Shown here piece by piece: positions 17,215 to 25,315 of a stretch of 42,127 bases of DNA (position 1 is the first letter of the stretch; the number at the start of each line of letters is the position of its first letter). The translations under genes and the position numbers were made by a program. Location: NCBI RefSeq assembly GCF_902705855.1, contig NZ_CACSIJ010000013.1, positions 101,120 through 143,246 on the forward strand, in the 5' to 3' direction. The notes under the pieces were generated by a model that ran no database searches, had not been told where the DNA came from, and was given only the letters and a program-made list of their open reading frames with translations. This stretch comes from Zhongshania aliphaticivorans (GTDB lineage Bacteria; Pseudomonadota; Gammaproteobacteria; Pseudomonadales; Spongiibacteraceae).

Positions 17215-19308
17215 ATGAATTTACAGCTTCGCATTGGCTTTGTTTTAAGCCTACTTGTACTGCTATTAGGCGCCGCATTCTATCTTAGTATAAATTTACC
17301 TGAGACGAGTGGCCATTTTTACGCCGATGAGGATCGCCTCATCTATCAAGAACAAGGCAAAGACGCCATTGCCATCAGCCACTTCATAAGCAGTGCCGGC
17401 GACATTGAAGCCGAACCTTTATTGCTTATTCCCGAACCAGACATTATCGAAACGTTTACTGATTTTAACCGTTTGATGTATGCGCATACCCTTTTGGGTA
17501 AAGAGGCAAAGTCAGGGATTTTACAGTTTATGAGTGTGGGTGGTGAATCGAATACGGTATTGATTCGCGACCGTCATATTGCAGATCTACCCTGGGATTT
17601 TTGGTTTCAGCTATTGGTGGCGACGGGGGTTTGGTTAATTGGTGGTGTGGTGTGGGCCGCACAGCCAAGCAAGGCAACGAGTTTATACGCCTTGACGGGG
17701 TTTTGTTTAACCATCGCCATAGTTACGGCCTCTGTTTACAGCACGCGCAGTTTGCTAATAGACGGGCAATTATTTCGTTATCTGTCTAATACCAATAGCT
17801 CTAACGCAATTTTATTTTCTTCTGCTTTAGCGTCTTTGCTTTGGTATTACCCCCAGCGTTTAGGGCGTTTTCCCGCCGTTTATCTTAGTTTTGCAGCGGG
17901 TGTCGCCGGCGCGGTAACCGTATTTTTTCAGATAGGCTCTGGGGCATCTGACGCCTATATATATACCTTGCTGATATATTTGGCAGCGATTGTATTTGCC
18001 GCTACCCAGTGGTTTTACACTCGCCACAAGCCGCTAGAACGCGCTGCACTACTATGGTTTTTGCTGGCGATATTTTTAGGGACGGGGTTATTCGCAGGCT
18101 TTCAGCTTATTCCTGCTGCATTGGGGAAGGAGTTACTCCTGCCACAGTCGGTTCTGTTTGCGGTCTTTTTGTTGATGTATGCCGGTATTGCTTTGGGGCT
18201 ATTACGTTACCGACTATTTGATATCGAACGATGGTGGTTCGAAATTTGGAGTTGGCTGCTCGGCGGTATTGCCGTCATCTTGGTTGATTTGGCTTTGGTG
18301 TCCATTCCTGCTCTAGGTGAGACAGCGGCCTTATCTTTGGCGTTAGCCACGGTAGGCTGGATTTATTTTCCCTTGAGGCAGTGGTTTTGGACACGCTTTG
18401 TGAGTGTGCCGACGCGGAATTTGCAGAAGATTTTGCACAGTAGCATTCCCCTGTTTGTCGACATTCGCGAAGTCGGTGAGCTACGCCTGCTTTGGATACG
18501 GCTATTAGAAGATATATTTTCGCCTCTCAGTATTTCTCCGCTAGACAAAATGCTCGAGCATAGTGAGATTCGAGACGGTGGGCAGGTCTTAGCTGTCAGT
18601 GGTGTTTTTAACGAAAATCACTCCATAGAATTGACGATGCCTGAAAAAGGTCGCGGTCTATTTAATCGTGGGGATATCGCCATTATTGAATTGCTGCAGG
18701 CGCAGTTTAAAGTGGCGATATCTGCTGTTGAGGCGAGGGAGGAAGGTCGTTTCGCTGAGCGAGATCGTATTCGTCGTGATATTCATGACGATTTGGGAGC
18801 AAGATTGCTCACCTTACTGCACCGCAGTGCTGATAGTGAGCGGCCTTTGGTGCGTGAAGCAATAAAGGATTTGCGCTTGTTGCTTGAGGCGCTAGATATA
18901 CCACCTCGTAGTCTTTCACAAATGTTAGCTGCATGGAGAGTGGAGTTTGAAGAGCGCTGTCAAAGCGCTGATGTTGAGTTGATATGGCAGCAAAGCGGTG
19001 AATATCCACTTAGTCTGCTAACGCCAGAATCGCAGCATCAATTGCAGCGCATTGCACGTGAGGCGGTTTCTAATGCCCTACGTCACGCGTCGCCGACGTA
19101 TGTGGCTATAGCGATTGATTTGAGCGAAGCTTGTTTGTGTCTTTCGATCAAGAACGATGGATCGGTGATAGAAGGCGGTGCTGACGGTCGCGGGTTGTCA
19201 ATTATGCGCCAGCGCATCATGGAATTGAACGGGCAGCTTAATATTCAGCTTGAAGAGGGCTGCTGGGTGGTTGATGTGTCAGTGGATATTTCAGGGATCA
19301 TCGCCTAA
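17215..19308 (+). CDS. Polytopic membrane histidine kinase (HisKA_3/NarX type)
   Basis: A 697-residue sensor kinase. One N-terminal membrane helix (about 5-27) precedes a periplasmic region to about residue 130. Some eight or nine further membrane helices follow, to about 400. The cytoplasmic part has a HisKA_3 H-box, RRDIHDDLGARLL, with H524, then a HATPase with N-box REAVSNALRHA and G-box DGRGLSIMRQRI. The lack of PAS or HAMP and the large multi-helix sensor suggest detection of a signal in or at the membrane; the ligand is not evident. ATG 17215 is preceded by AGAGA. It pairs with the divergent response regulator. Confidence 0.9.
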   Translation: MNLQLRIGFVLSLLVLLLGAAFYLSINLPETSGHFYADEDRLIYQEQGKDAIAISHFISSAGDIEAEPLLLIPEPDIIETFTDFNRLMYAHTLLGKEAKSGILQFMSVGGESNTVLIRDRHIADLPWDFWFQLLVATGVWLIGGVVWAAQPSKATSLYALTGFCLTIAIVTASVYSTRSLLIDGQLFRYLSNTNSSNAILFSSALASLLWYYPQRLGRFPAVYLSFAAGVAGAVTVFFQIGSGASDAYIYTLLIYLAAIVFAATQWFYTRHKPLERAALLWFLLAIFLGTGLFAGFQLIPAALGKELLLPQSVLFAVFLLMYAGIALGLLRYRLFDIERWWFEIWSWLLGGIAVILVDLALVSIPALGETAALSLALATVGWIYFPLRQWFWTRFVSVPTRNLQKILHSSIPLFVDIREVGELRLLWIRLLEDIFSPLSISPLDKMLEHSEIRDGGQVLAVSGVFNENHSIELTMPEKGRGLFNRGDIAIIELLQAQFKVAISAVEAREEGRFAERDRIRRDIHDDLGARLLTLLHRSADSERPLVREAIKDLRLLLEALDIPPRSLSQMLAAWRVEFEERCQSADVELIWQQSGEYPLSLLTPESQHQLQRIAREAVSNALRHASPTYVAIAIDLSEACLCLSIKNDGSVIEGGADGRGLSIMRQRIMELNGQLNIQLEEGCWVVDVSVDISGIIA

Positions 19309-19329
19309 CACTATTTCCACAATGGTTAA

Positions 19330-19359
19330 TACACTCCCCCCCTTAAATGGGGGGATGTA
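19330..19359. terminator. Hairpin after the histidine kinase gene
   Basis: A C-run (19336-19342) pairs with a G-run (19349-19354), and the stem is extended by TACA/TGTA with one bulge. It sits 20 bases after the kinase stop, within the 307-base gap 19309-19615. There is no T-tract, so intrinsic termination is uncertain. The rest of the gap shows nothing recognisable. Confidence 0.4.
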
Positions 19360-19615
19360 TTGAGGTAGTAACTCCATTACATTCCTGCATAGAGCCATAA
19401 CACTTTTTATTGAAATTGTTCTTGGGTATTACTGGTGTCTTCGTGTGCATGAGTAATATCGCTGCTCGCCATCTCATAGGTCGACCACCGCGTCGGTGTA
19501 TGAGGGGGCACAGGGACGTGCCACCTTCATTCGCCTAAGTCTTCTTTTTTCTCCCAAATTTTTTGATAAATAAATGCTGTGGTGACTACTCTTTCTTCGT
19601 AAAGAGCGTGTTGCG

Positions 19616-20104
19616 TCAAAGCTGGGTTTTTAATGGCAGCTCGGTGGTGTTCTTGATTTCAGTTACGGCGATGTGTGAGTGAATTTCTCGAATCATCGGT
19701 AGGCAGAGTAAACGATCACGCACAAAGCTTTCGTAGTTGCGAATATCCTTCACAATAATTTTAAGCATGTAATCCCAAATCCCCGTCATGGTGTAGCACT
19801 CCATCACCTCGTCAAAATTTTCAACTGACTGCTCAAATTCCTCTAAGTTTTGGCGGCCCGAGGTGGTTAGGTTAATCGTTGCGAACACCACTAAATCCAT
19901 TCCTAGGGCGTGACGGTCTAGTAGCGCTACTTTCTTCTGAATCACACCGTCTTGTTCAATGCGGTTAATACGCCGCCAGCAGGGGGATTGCGACATACCA
20001 ACCAAGTCGGCCACGTCACTAGATGACTTACTGGCATCTGATTGAAGAATTGTAAGAATGCCAATATCTTGTTTGTTTAGTTCTGCGCTCACTGTGATTC
20101 TCAC
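19616..20104 (-). CDS. Lrp/AsnC-family transcriptional regulator
   Basis: A 162-residue Lrp-type regulator. The N-terminal winged helix reads DIGILTILQSDASKSSSDVADLVGMSQSPCWRRINRIEQDGVIQKK, and a C-terminal RAM ligand-binding domain contains YTMTGIWDYMLKIIVKDIRNYESF. Such proteins respond to amino acids and often control the adjacent divergent gene. Here that is the 2-oxo acid oxidoreductase gene, 204 bases away, so a role in amino-acid-responsive control of the IOR/dehydrogenase pair is likely. The start is a GTG at 20104; a second GTG four codons in is an alternative, and neither has a strong SD. Confidence 0.9.
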   Translation of the reverse strand: MRITVSAELNKQDIGILTILQSDASKSSSDVADLVGMSQSPCWRRINRIEQDGVIQKKVALLDRHALGMDLVVFATINLTTSGRQNLEEFEQSVENFDEVMECYTMTGIWDYMLKIIVKDIRNYESFVRDRLLCLPMIREIHSHIAVTEIKNTTELPLKTQL

Positions 20105-20185
20105 TCTTGTTAATTGGCACTATTTAGATATTAGCTGCTATTACTGGTCTCTCAAGTGATATGTGGCGATATTTATGCGGCTATT

Positions 20186-20241
20186 GTTATATAAATGAAT
20201 AACTATTTCGTAATTAACGCAATATATGGTCTAAATAAAAT
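20186..20241 (+). promoter_or_regulatory. Candidate Lrp operator and promoter of the oxidoreductase gene
   Basis: The AT-rich 204-base divergent region holds a dyad GTTAT-N8-ATAAC (20186-20203). Downstream of it are TTAACG (20214-20219) and TAAAAT (20236-20241) with a 16-base spacer, a modest sigma70 match (4/6 and 5/6). The dyad just upstream of -35 fits an Lrp activation site, but Lrp sites are degenerate. Confidence 0.3.
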
Positions 20242-20308
20242 AAATATAGCCGGGTTTAAGGGATAGAATTTTCACTAATAATTCTTCAATAACGATGGGA
20301 ATAGCGCC

Positions 20309-23300
20309 ATGCCACTGTCTGATAAAGCCCTTAAGATCTCCTTAGAAGACAAGTATATGTTGGACAGTAGCCGTGCCTATATGACGGGTATCGAGGCTTT
20401 GGTGCGCCTGCCAATGTTGCAGCATCAGCGCGATTTAGAGCGCGGTTTGAATACCGCAGGGTTTATTTCCGGCTATCGTGGCTCGCCACTGGGCAATGTC
20501 GATCAGGCTATGTGGGCCGCGAAGAAATACCTCGATAAGCACAATATTCAGTTTGTGCCGGGGGTGAACGAAGATTTGGCCGCGACGGCGGTGCGTGGTA
20601 GTCAGGAAGTGGGCCTGTTTCCCAATGCTAAATACGATGGTGTGTTTGGTATGTGGTATGGCAAGGGCCCTGGGGTTGATCGCAGCATGGATGTTATTAA
20701 ACATGCTAACGCGGTGGGTACCTCAAAGTTCGGTGGGGTCTTGGCGGTGGCTGGCGACGACCACGCGGCTAAGTCGTCTACCTTGCCCCATCAGTCTGAA
20801 CATATGTTTATGGGGGCGTCTATTCCGGTGCTGGCGCCCGCCAATGTGCAGGAAGTTTTGGACCTGGGTATTTACGGCTGGGAGCTGTCTCGCTATGCCG
20901 GTTGTTGGGTGGGATTAAAAGCCATTACCGAGAATATGGATTCAGCGATCTCTGCTGAGATTGACGCGCGCCGCGTCAATATAGTGTTGCCAGAAGACTT
21001 TATTATGCCGCCTGACGGCGTGCACGCGCGCTGGCCAGACACGCCTCTGGCTCAAGAGCTTAGGCTGAATAAATACAAAATTTATGCCGCGCGCGCATTT
21101 GCACGGGCAAATAATTTGAATCGAATTGTGATCGACAGCCCCAAGGCGCGTTTGGGAATTGTAACCAGCGGCAAGGCCTACCTTGATGTATTGCAGGCAT
21201 TGGAAGACTTGGGAATTGATAAGCAACATGCTGCCGCCATGGGTTTGCGGGTGTATAAGGTCGGCATGCCTTGGCCCCTAGAGCCTTTAACAACCCATGA
21301 GTTTGCAGCGGGTTTGGAAGAGATTCTGGTAGTTGAAGAAAAGCGCTCCATTATCGAGGATCAGATTACCGGCCAACTTTACAACTGGCCGGTGGCAGAT
21401 CGTCCGCGTGTTATTGGCGAGTTTGATGAGCAGGGTAAAGATTTATTACCCAACCTAAGCGAGCTGACGCCCGCGATGGTAGCGCGCGCCATTGCTGCAC
21501 GTATTCGTCGTTTTTATAAAAGTGATGAAATCGAAAAACGTTTAAAATTTTATGAGCAAAAAGAACAATCGATTGCTAATAAACACGGCGTTATAAATCG
21601 CACGCCACATTACTGTTCTGGCTGTCCGCACAATTCGTCTACTGTTGCACCAGAGGGCAGCGTGGTGCTTGGCGGTATCGGTTGTCATTATATGAGCACA
21701 TGGATGCCAACGCGGCCTGCAACCACGTTCACCCAAATGGGTGGCGAAGGTGTGACGTGGGTAGGGCAGGCGGCGTTTACCGAAACAAAACATGTTTTCC
21801 AAAATTTAGGCGATGGCACTTATTTCCATTCTGGCAGCTTGGCGATTCGTCAGGCGGTCGCGGCGGGTGTCAATATCACCTACAAAATTCTGTATAACGA
21901 TGCGGTGGCGATGACCGGCGGTCAGCCGATTGATGGTTCTTTAACCGTCGAGCAACTCATTATGCAACTGCGTGGCGAGGGTGTTAAGCGTATCGCCTTG
22001 GTGTCGGATCATCCCGAGAATTATTCTTGGCCTCAAAAAAATGGTTTTACTATTAGTCATCGCGACGATTTGCTGACCATTGAAAATGAGTTGCAAGACG
22101 TCGCCGGTGCGTCGGTACTTATCTACGAGCAAACCTGTGCAGCGGAAAAACGTCGTCGCCGTAAAAAAGGCACGATGGTTGACCCTAATCGCCGTATTTT
22201 TATAAACGATGCGGTGTGTGAAGGCTGTGGCGACTGCGGCAAAAAATCTAACTGCTTATCGGTACTGCCAAAAGAAACCGAATTCGGCCGTAAACGCCAA
22301 ATCGATCAAAGTGCCTGCAATAAAGACTATTCTTGCGTGAATGGATTCTGCCCAAGTTTTGTGTCGGTTATTGGAGGCACGCCACGGAAAAATACTGCTG
22401 TTGATACAGATGGTTTTGCAAAAATCCCAATGCCAGTACTGCCGGCCATCACAAGACCTTGGAGTCTAGTTGTTACCGGCGTGGGTGGCACTGGTGTACT
22501 TACCATTACCGCAGTATTGGCCATGGCTGCACATATAGAAGGCAAGGGCTGCGCCACCATGAATCAGACCGGCTTGGCACAAAAATTTGGGCCGGTAGTG
22601 AGTCACTTGCGAGTCGCCAATAATCAGGATGATATTAATGCCGTAAGGATTCCTGCCGGCGATGCAGACTTATTATTAGGCTGTGATTTAGTGGTGTCGG
22701 CTTCTGATGAAGCGATTGCCAAGGTCAATGTTGAGCGCACTGTAGCCGTCGTCAACGACACTGAAATGACCACCGCAGAATTTATCTATAACCGCGATGC
22801 AGAGTTCCCCGCAGATTCAATGAAGCAGCTAATTGTTGATGAAGTAGGCGAGGGCAAGGTGAGCTTTGTTGACGCCACTGAGTTAGCCAGCCATTTACTG
22901 GGCGACACCTTGGCGAGCAACTTCTTCATGTTGGGCTACGCATTTCAGAAAGGCTATGTGCCGGTGAGTTATGACGCCATTGATCGGGCTGTTGAGCTTA
23001 ATGGCGTGGCCGTGGACTTTAATAAGCAGGCGTTTTTATGGGGGCGCCGCGCTGCGCATGATATTGATGCGGTTCGCCAAGCGGCAGGGGTTGACGTTGA
23101 GCATTGGTCACCATTGCGTGAGCTTGATGACATTATCGGCTTTCGCTATGAGCATTTGCTGAAATACCAAGACAAAAACTATGCAGAAAAGTATTTAGCT
23201 ATTTTGAATACAGTAAAAGTGAAGGAAGAAGAAGTTAGCGGAGCCGTAGGCGAGTTAACATCAACGGTTGCCAAATCTTTACATAAACTCATGGCGTACA

Positions 23301-23785
23301 AAGACGAGTATGAAGTGGCGCGTCTTTACAGCGATGGCGACTTTGTTAAGAAACTTAATGACGCATTTGAAGGTGATTATAAATTGCAGTTTCATATGGC
23401 GCCGCCACTGTTGTCCAAAACGGGTTCGGATGGTTTTCCCGTTAAGCGGGTATATTCGTCTTGGATGTTTGTGGCCTTTAAGCTGTTAACTAAATTGAAA
23501 GGTTTGCGTGGAACACGGTGGGATGTACTTGGCTACAGCGCAGAGCGTAAAGCCGAACGCGCGCTGCGTGATGAGTTTGTAGAGCAGCTTGATTTGGTTT
23601 TAGCTAAGTTAAATAGCAACAACATAAGTGTCGCGATTGAGTTATTTGCTTTAGTTGACGATGTACGTGGCTTTGGCCACGTAAAAGACGCGGCAATAAA
23701 GCAGTACCGTGTGCGTCGAGAGCACCTTGTTAAGCGCTTGAACGGTGATGTTGTGCAGCTCGTGGATATTCACGATGCCGCTTAA
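20309..23785 (+). CDS. Fused indolepyruvate:ferredoxin oxidoreductase (2-oxo acid decarboxylating)
   Basis: A 1158-residue single-chain enzyme combining IorA- and IorB-like parts. It oxidatively decarboxylates aryl- or branched-chain 2-oxo acids to acyl-CoA, reducing an electron acceptor such as ferredoxin. The N-terminal pyrimidine/core domain includes GFISGYRGSPLGNVDQ. The TPP domain follows with CSGCPHNSS (about residues 435-445) and GGIGCHYMSTWMP. A cysteine-rich Fe-S region lies at about 637-680 (CEGCGDC, CNKDYSC). The gamma domain begins VTGVGGTGVLTITAVLAM near 720. Length fits fused family members. It is followed 25 bases later by an amino acid dehydrogenase gene that would supply its 2-oxo acid substrate. 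Confidence 0.93.
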   Translation: MPLSDKALKISLEDKYMLDSSRAYMTGIEALVRLPMLQHQRDLERGLNTAGFISGYRGSPLGNVDQAMWAAKKYLDKHNIQFVPGVNEDLAATAVRGSQEVGLFPNAKYDGVFGMWYGKGPGVDRSMDVIKHANAVGTSKFGGVLAVAGDDHAAKSSTLPHQSEHMFMGASIPVLAPANVQEVLDLGIYGWELSRYAGCWVGLKAITENMDSAISAEIDARRVNIVLPEDFIMPPDGVHARWPDTPLAQELRLNKYKIYAARAFARANNLNRIVIDSPKARLGIVTSGKAYLDVLQALEDLGIDKQHAAAMGLRVYKVGMPWPLEPLTTHEFAAGLEEILVVEEKRSIIEDQITGQLYNWPVADRPRVIGEFDEQGKDLLPNLSELTPAMVARAIAARIRRFYKSDEIEKRLKFYEQKEQSIANKHGVINRTPHYCSGCPHNSSTVAPEGSVVLGGIGCHYMSTWMPTRPATTFTQMGGEGVTWVGQAAFTETKHVFQNLGDGTYFHSGSLAIRQAVAAGVNITYKILYNDAVAMTGGQPIDGSLTVEQLIMQLRGEGVKRIALVSDHPENYSWPQKNGFTISHRDDLLTIENELQDVAGASVLIYEQTCAAEKRRRRKKGTMVDPNRRIFINDAVCEGCGDCGKKSNCLSVLPKETEFGRKRQIDQSACNKDYSCVNGFCPSFVSVIGGTPRKNTAVDTDGFAKIPMPVLPAITRPWSLVVTGVGGTGVLTITAVLAMAAHIEGKGCATMNQTGLAQKFGPVVSHLRVANNQDDINAVRIPAGDADLLLGCDLVVSASDEAIAKVNVERTVAVVNDTEMTTAEFIYNRDAEFPADSMKQLIVDEVGEGKVSFVDATELASHLLGDTLASNFFMLGYAFQKGYVPVSYDAIDRAVELNGVAVDFNKQAFLWGRRAAHDIDAVRQAAGVDVEHWSPLRELDDIIGFRYEHLLKYQDKNYAEKYLAILNTVKVKEEEVSGAVGELTSTVAKSLHKLMAYKDEYEVARLYSDGDFVKKLNDAFEGDYKLQFHMAPPLLSKTGSDGFPVKRVYSSWMFVAFKLLTKLKGLRGTRWDVLGYSAERKAERALRDEFVEQLDLVLAKLNSNNISVAIELFALVDDVRGFGHVKDAAIKQYRVRREHLVKRLNGDVVQLVDIHDAA

Positions 23786-23810
23786 ATAGAGTGCTAAAAA
23801 GGAGTCAGTA

Positions 23811-24866
23811 GTGACAGTATTTAATTCGCCACATTACGATGGCCATGAACTGATCTCGTTCAAGCACGATGCGCGCAGTGGCTTACGCGCAATTGTAGCC
23901 ATACATAATTCCAATTTGGGGCCGGCCTTGGGCGGCTGCCGAATGTATCCCTACCTGAATGACGATGATGCATTGGATGATGTGCTGCGTTTATCTAAGG
24001 GAATGACTTATAAATCGGCCTTAGCGGGGCTGCCCTTGGGTGGTGGTAAGGCAGTCATTATTGGCGACCCTAGCAAGATGAAGTCGCGTGATTTGCTGTT
24101 AGCGATGGGTGGTTTTATCGAGGATCTGGGTGGGCGTTATATCACTGCAGAAGATTCAGGCACCACGGTAAGTGATTTAAAGGTTATCGCAGAGCGTACC
24201 TCCTATGTGTCTGGGGTTATGGAGGGTGGTCGCTTTGGTGGTGATCCGTCGCCATATACTGCGCAGGGCGTGTTTTACGGAATAAAAGCGGCTTTGAAAT
24301 TTAAACACGGCAGCGATCAGTTGTTTGGCGTTCGTGTTGCCGTGCAAGGCGCCGGTGCAGTAGGGCGTCATTTGATTTCTTTGCTTATTGGCGAAGGTGC
24401 GGTGGTTTTTGTTGCTGATGTTAATCCAAGAAATGCCGAGCTGGCGCGCCAAGCTGGCGCGACGATAGTTACTTGTGATGAGGTACTGGGTTTTTCTGCG
24501 GATGTACTGGCGCCTTGCGCAATGGGTGCGGCTATTAATTCATGCACAGTAGAAAACATTCAGGCAGGTATCATTGCAGGAGCCGCTAATAATCAATTAG
24601 CGAGTGACGCTCAAGGCGATCGTTTATTGCAGCGAGGCATATTATACGCCCCCGATTTTGTGATTAACGCCGGTGGTATTAGTGATGTGTATTACCAGCG
24701 AGCGGAGGGTAGCTCTGCTAGCACCTCAGCACACATAGCGAGGATTGCGGATTCTTTGTTAGAAATATTTGCCCGCTCTATCGCCAGTAATGTCTCTACC
24801 GCGAGGGTCGCTGAGCGCTTGGCGGAAGAGAGATTCTTACTCAAAAAACGAGTTGAAGCTGCGTAA
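23811..24866 (+). CDS. Leucine/phenylalanine-type amino acid dehydrogenase
   Basis: A 351-residue Glu/Leu/Phe/Val dehydrogenase. It deaminates an L-amino acid with NAD+ to the 2-oxo acid. The catalytic lysines K68 (SKGMTYK) and K80 (LPLGGGK) fall at exactly the numbers known for Bacillus leucine dehydrogenase. The Rossmann domain carries VAVQGAGAVGRHL, and NAGGISDVYYQ follows. Length is close to leucine dehydrogenase (about 364). GTG start with a strong SD, AAGGAG. Co-transcribed with the oxidoreductase, the two would convert branched-chain or aromatic amino acids to acyl-CoA. Which amino acid is preferred cannot be judged. Confidence 0.93.
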   Translation: MTVFNSPHYDGHELISFKHDARSGLRAIVAIHNSNLGPALGGCRMYPYLNDDDALDDVLRLSKGMTYKSALAGLPLGGGKAVIIGDPSKMKSRDLLLAMGGFIEDLGGRYITAEDSGTTVSDLKVIAERTSYVSGVMEGGRFGGDPSPYTAQGVFYGIKAALKFKHGSDQLFGVRVAVQGAGAVGRHLISLLIGEGAVVFVADVNPRNAELARQAGATIVTCDEVLGFSADVLAPCAMGAAINSCTVENIQAGIIAGAANNQLASDAQGDRLLQRGILYAPDFVINAGGISDVYYQRAEGSSASTSAHIARIADSLLEIFARSIASNVSTARVAERLAEERFLLKKRVEAA

Positions 24867-24914
24867 GCGGGAACAGTCCTACACCTACATTCCAGTGTGT
24901 TTTATTGAATCAAT

Positions 24915-24943
24915 GGTTCTACTCATTTCGGTAGAGAACCTTT
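24915..24943 (+). terminator. Possible terminator after the dehydrogenase gene
   Basis: GGTTCTAC (24915-24922) pairs with GTAGAGAACC (24931-24940), two-base bulge, followed by only TTT. A weak candidate. It opens the 449-base gap 24867-25315, which has no gene. Confidence 0.4.
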
Positions 24944-24991
24944 AGCGCGTTCGGTCATCTAAAATTTTTAGTCGTTAAACATGAAACTAAT

Positions 24992-25009
24992 CGGTTTGTC
25001 TAAAAACCG
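24992..25009. promoter_or_regulatory. Dyad upstream of the sigma54-like promoter
   Basis: CGGTTT-N6-AAACCG (24992-24997 and 25004-25009), a perfect dyad. It lies about 175 bases upstream of the expected start site of the sigma54-like promoter, a usual distance for an enhancer-binding-protein site. The sequence is not the NtrC consensus. Confidence 0.3.
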
Positions 25010-25147
25010 GTATAGCTATTTTGATTGAAATCCACAGCGCGTGATTTTATGGCTGCTGTTCTACGTAAAAGCCGAGTATGCTGATTTAAGAAACAGGTCT
25101 GCGCATTAGTAAAAAATATTGATTAGCATGTGTCAATTTTGTGCAAG

Positions 25148-25164
25148 TTGGCCTGCCAATTGCT
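25148..25164 (+). promoter_or_regulatory. Sigma54-type promoter of the ATP-grasp/alpha-E cluster
   Basis: TTGGCCTGCCAATTGCT fits the -24/-12 consensus TTGGCACG-N4-TTGCW at all positions but two, with the invariant GG and GC at the correct 10-base separation. It would start transcription near 25176, about 140 bases before the ATP-grasp gene. No clear sigma70 alternative was seen in the gap. Confidence 0.5.
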
Positions 25165-25315
25165 GTTTAGTGTCATAAGTATTGGGTATATTCAGGGCAT
25201 AGGGGCTAAATGAAATCGCTTATGCGCTAACACAACGCGAGACTCTGATTGCGGTCGCTCTATTTTGGTGCGTCGCGATTGAGAGGAAAATAATTTTCAG
25301 CAAGGTGTTTTATAG

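Noticed and set aside
19330-19359. C6/G6 hairpin considered as a G-quadruplex or small RNA
   Set aside because: Only one G-run is present and there is no promoter or T-tract; more likely a weak terminator-like stem.
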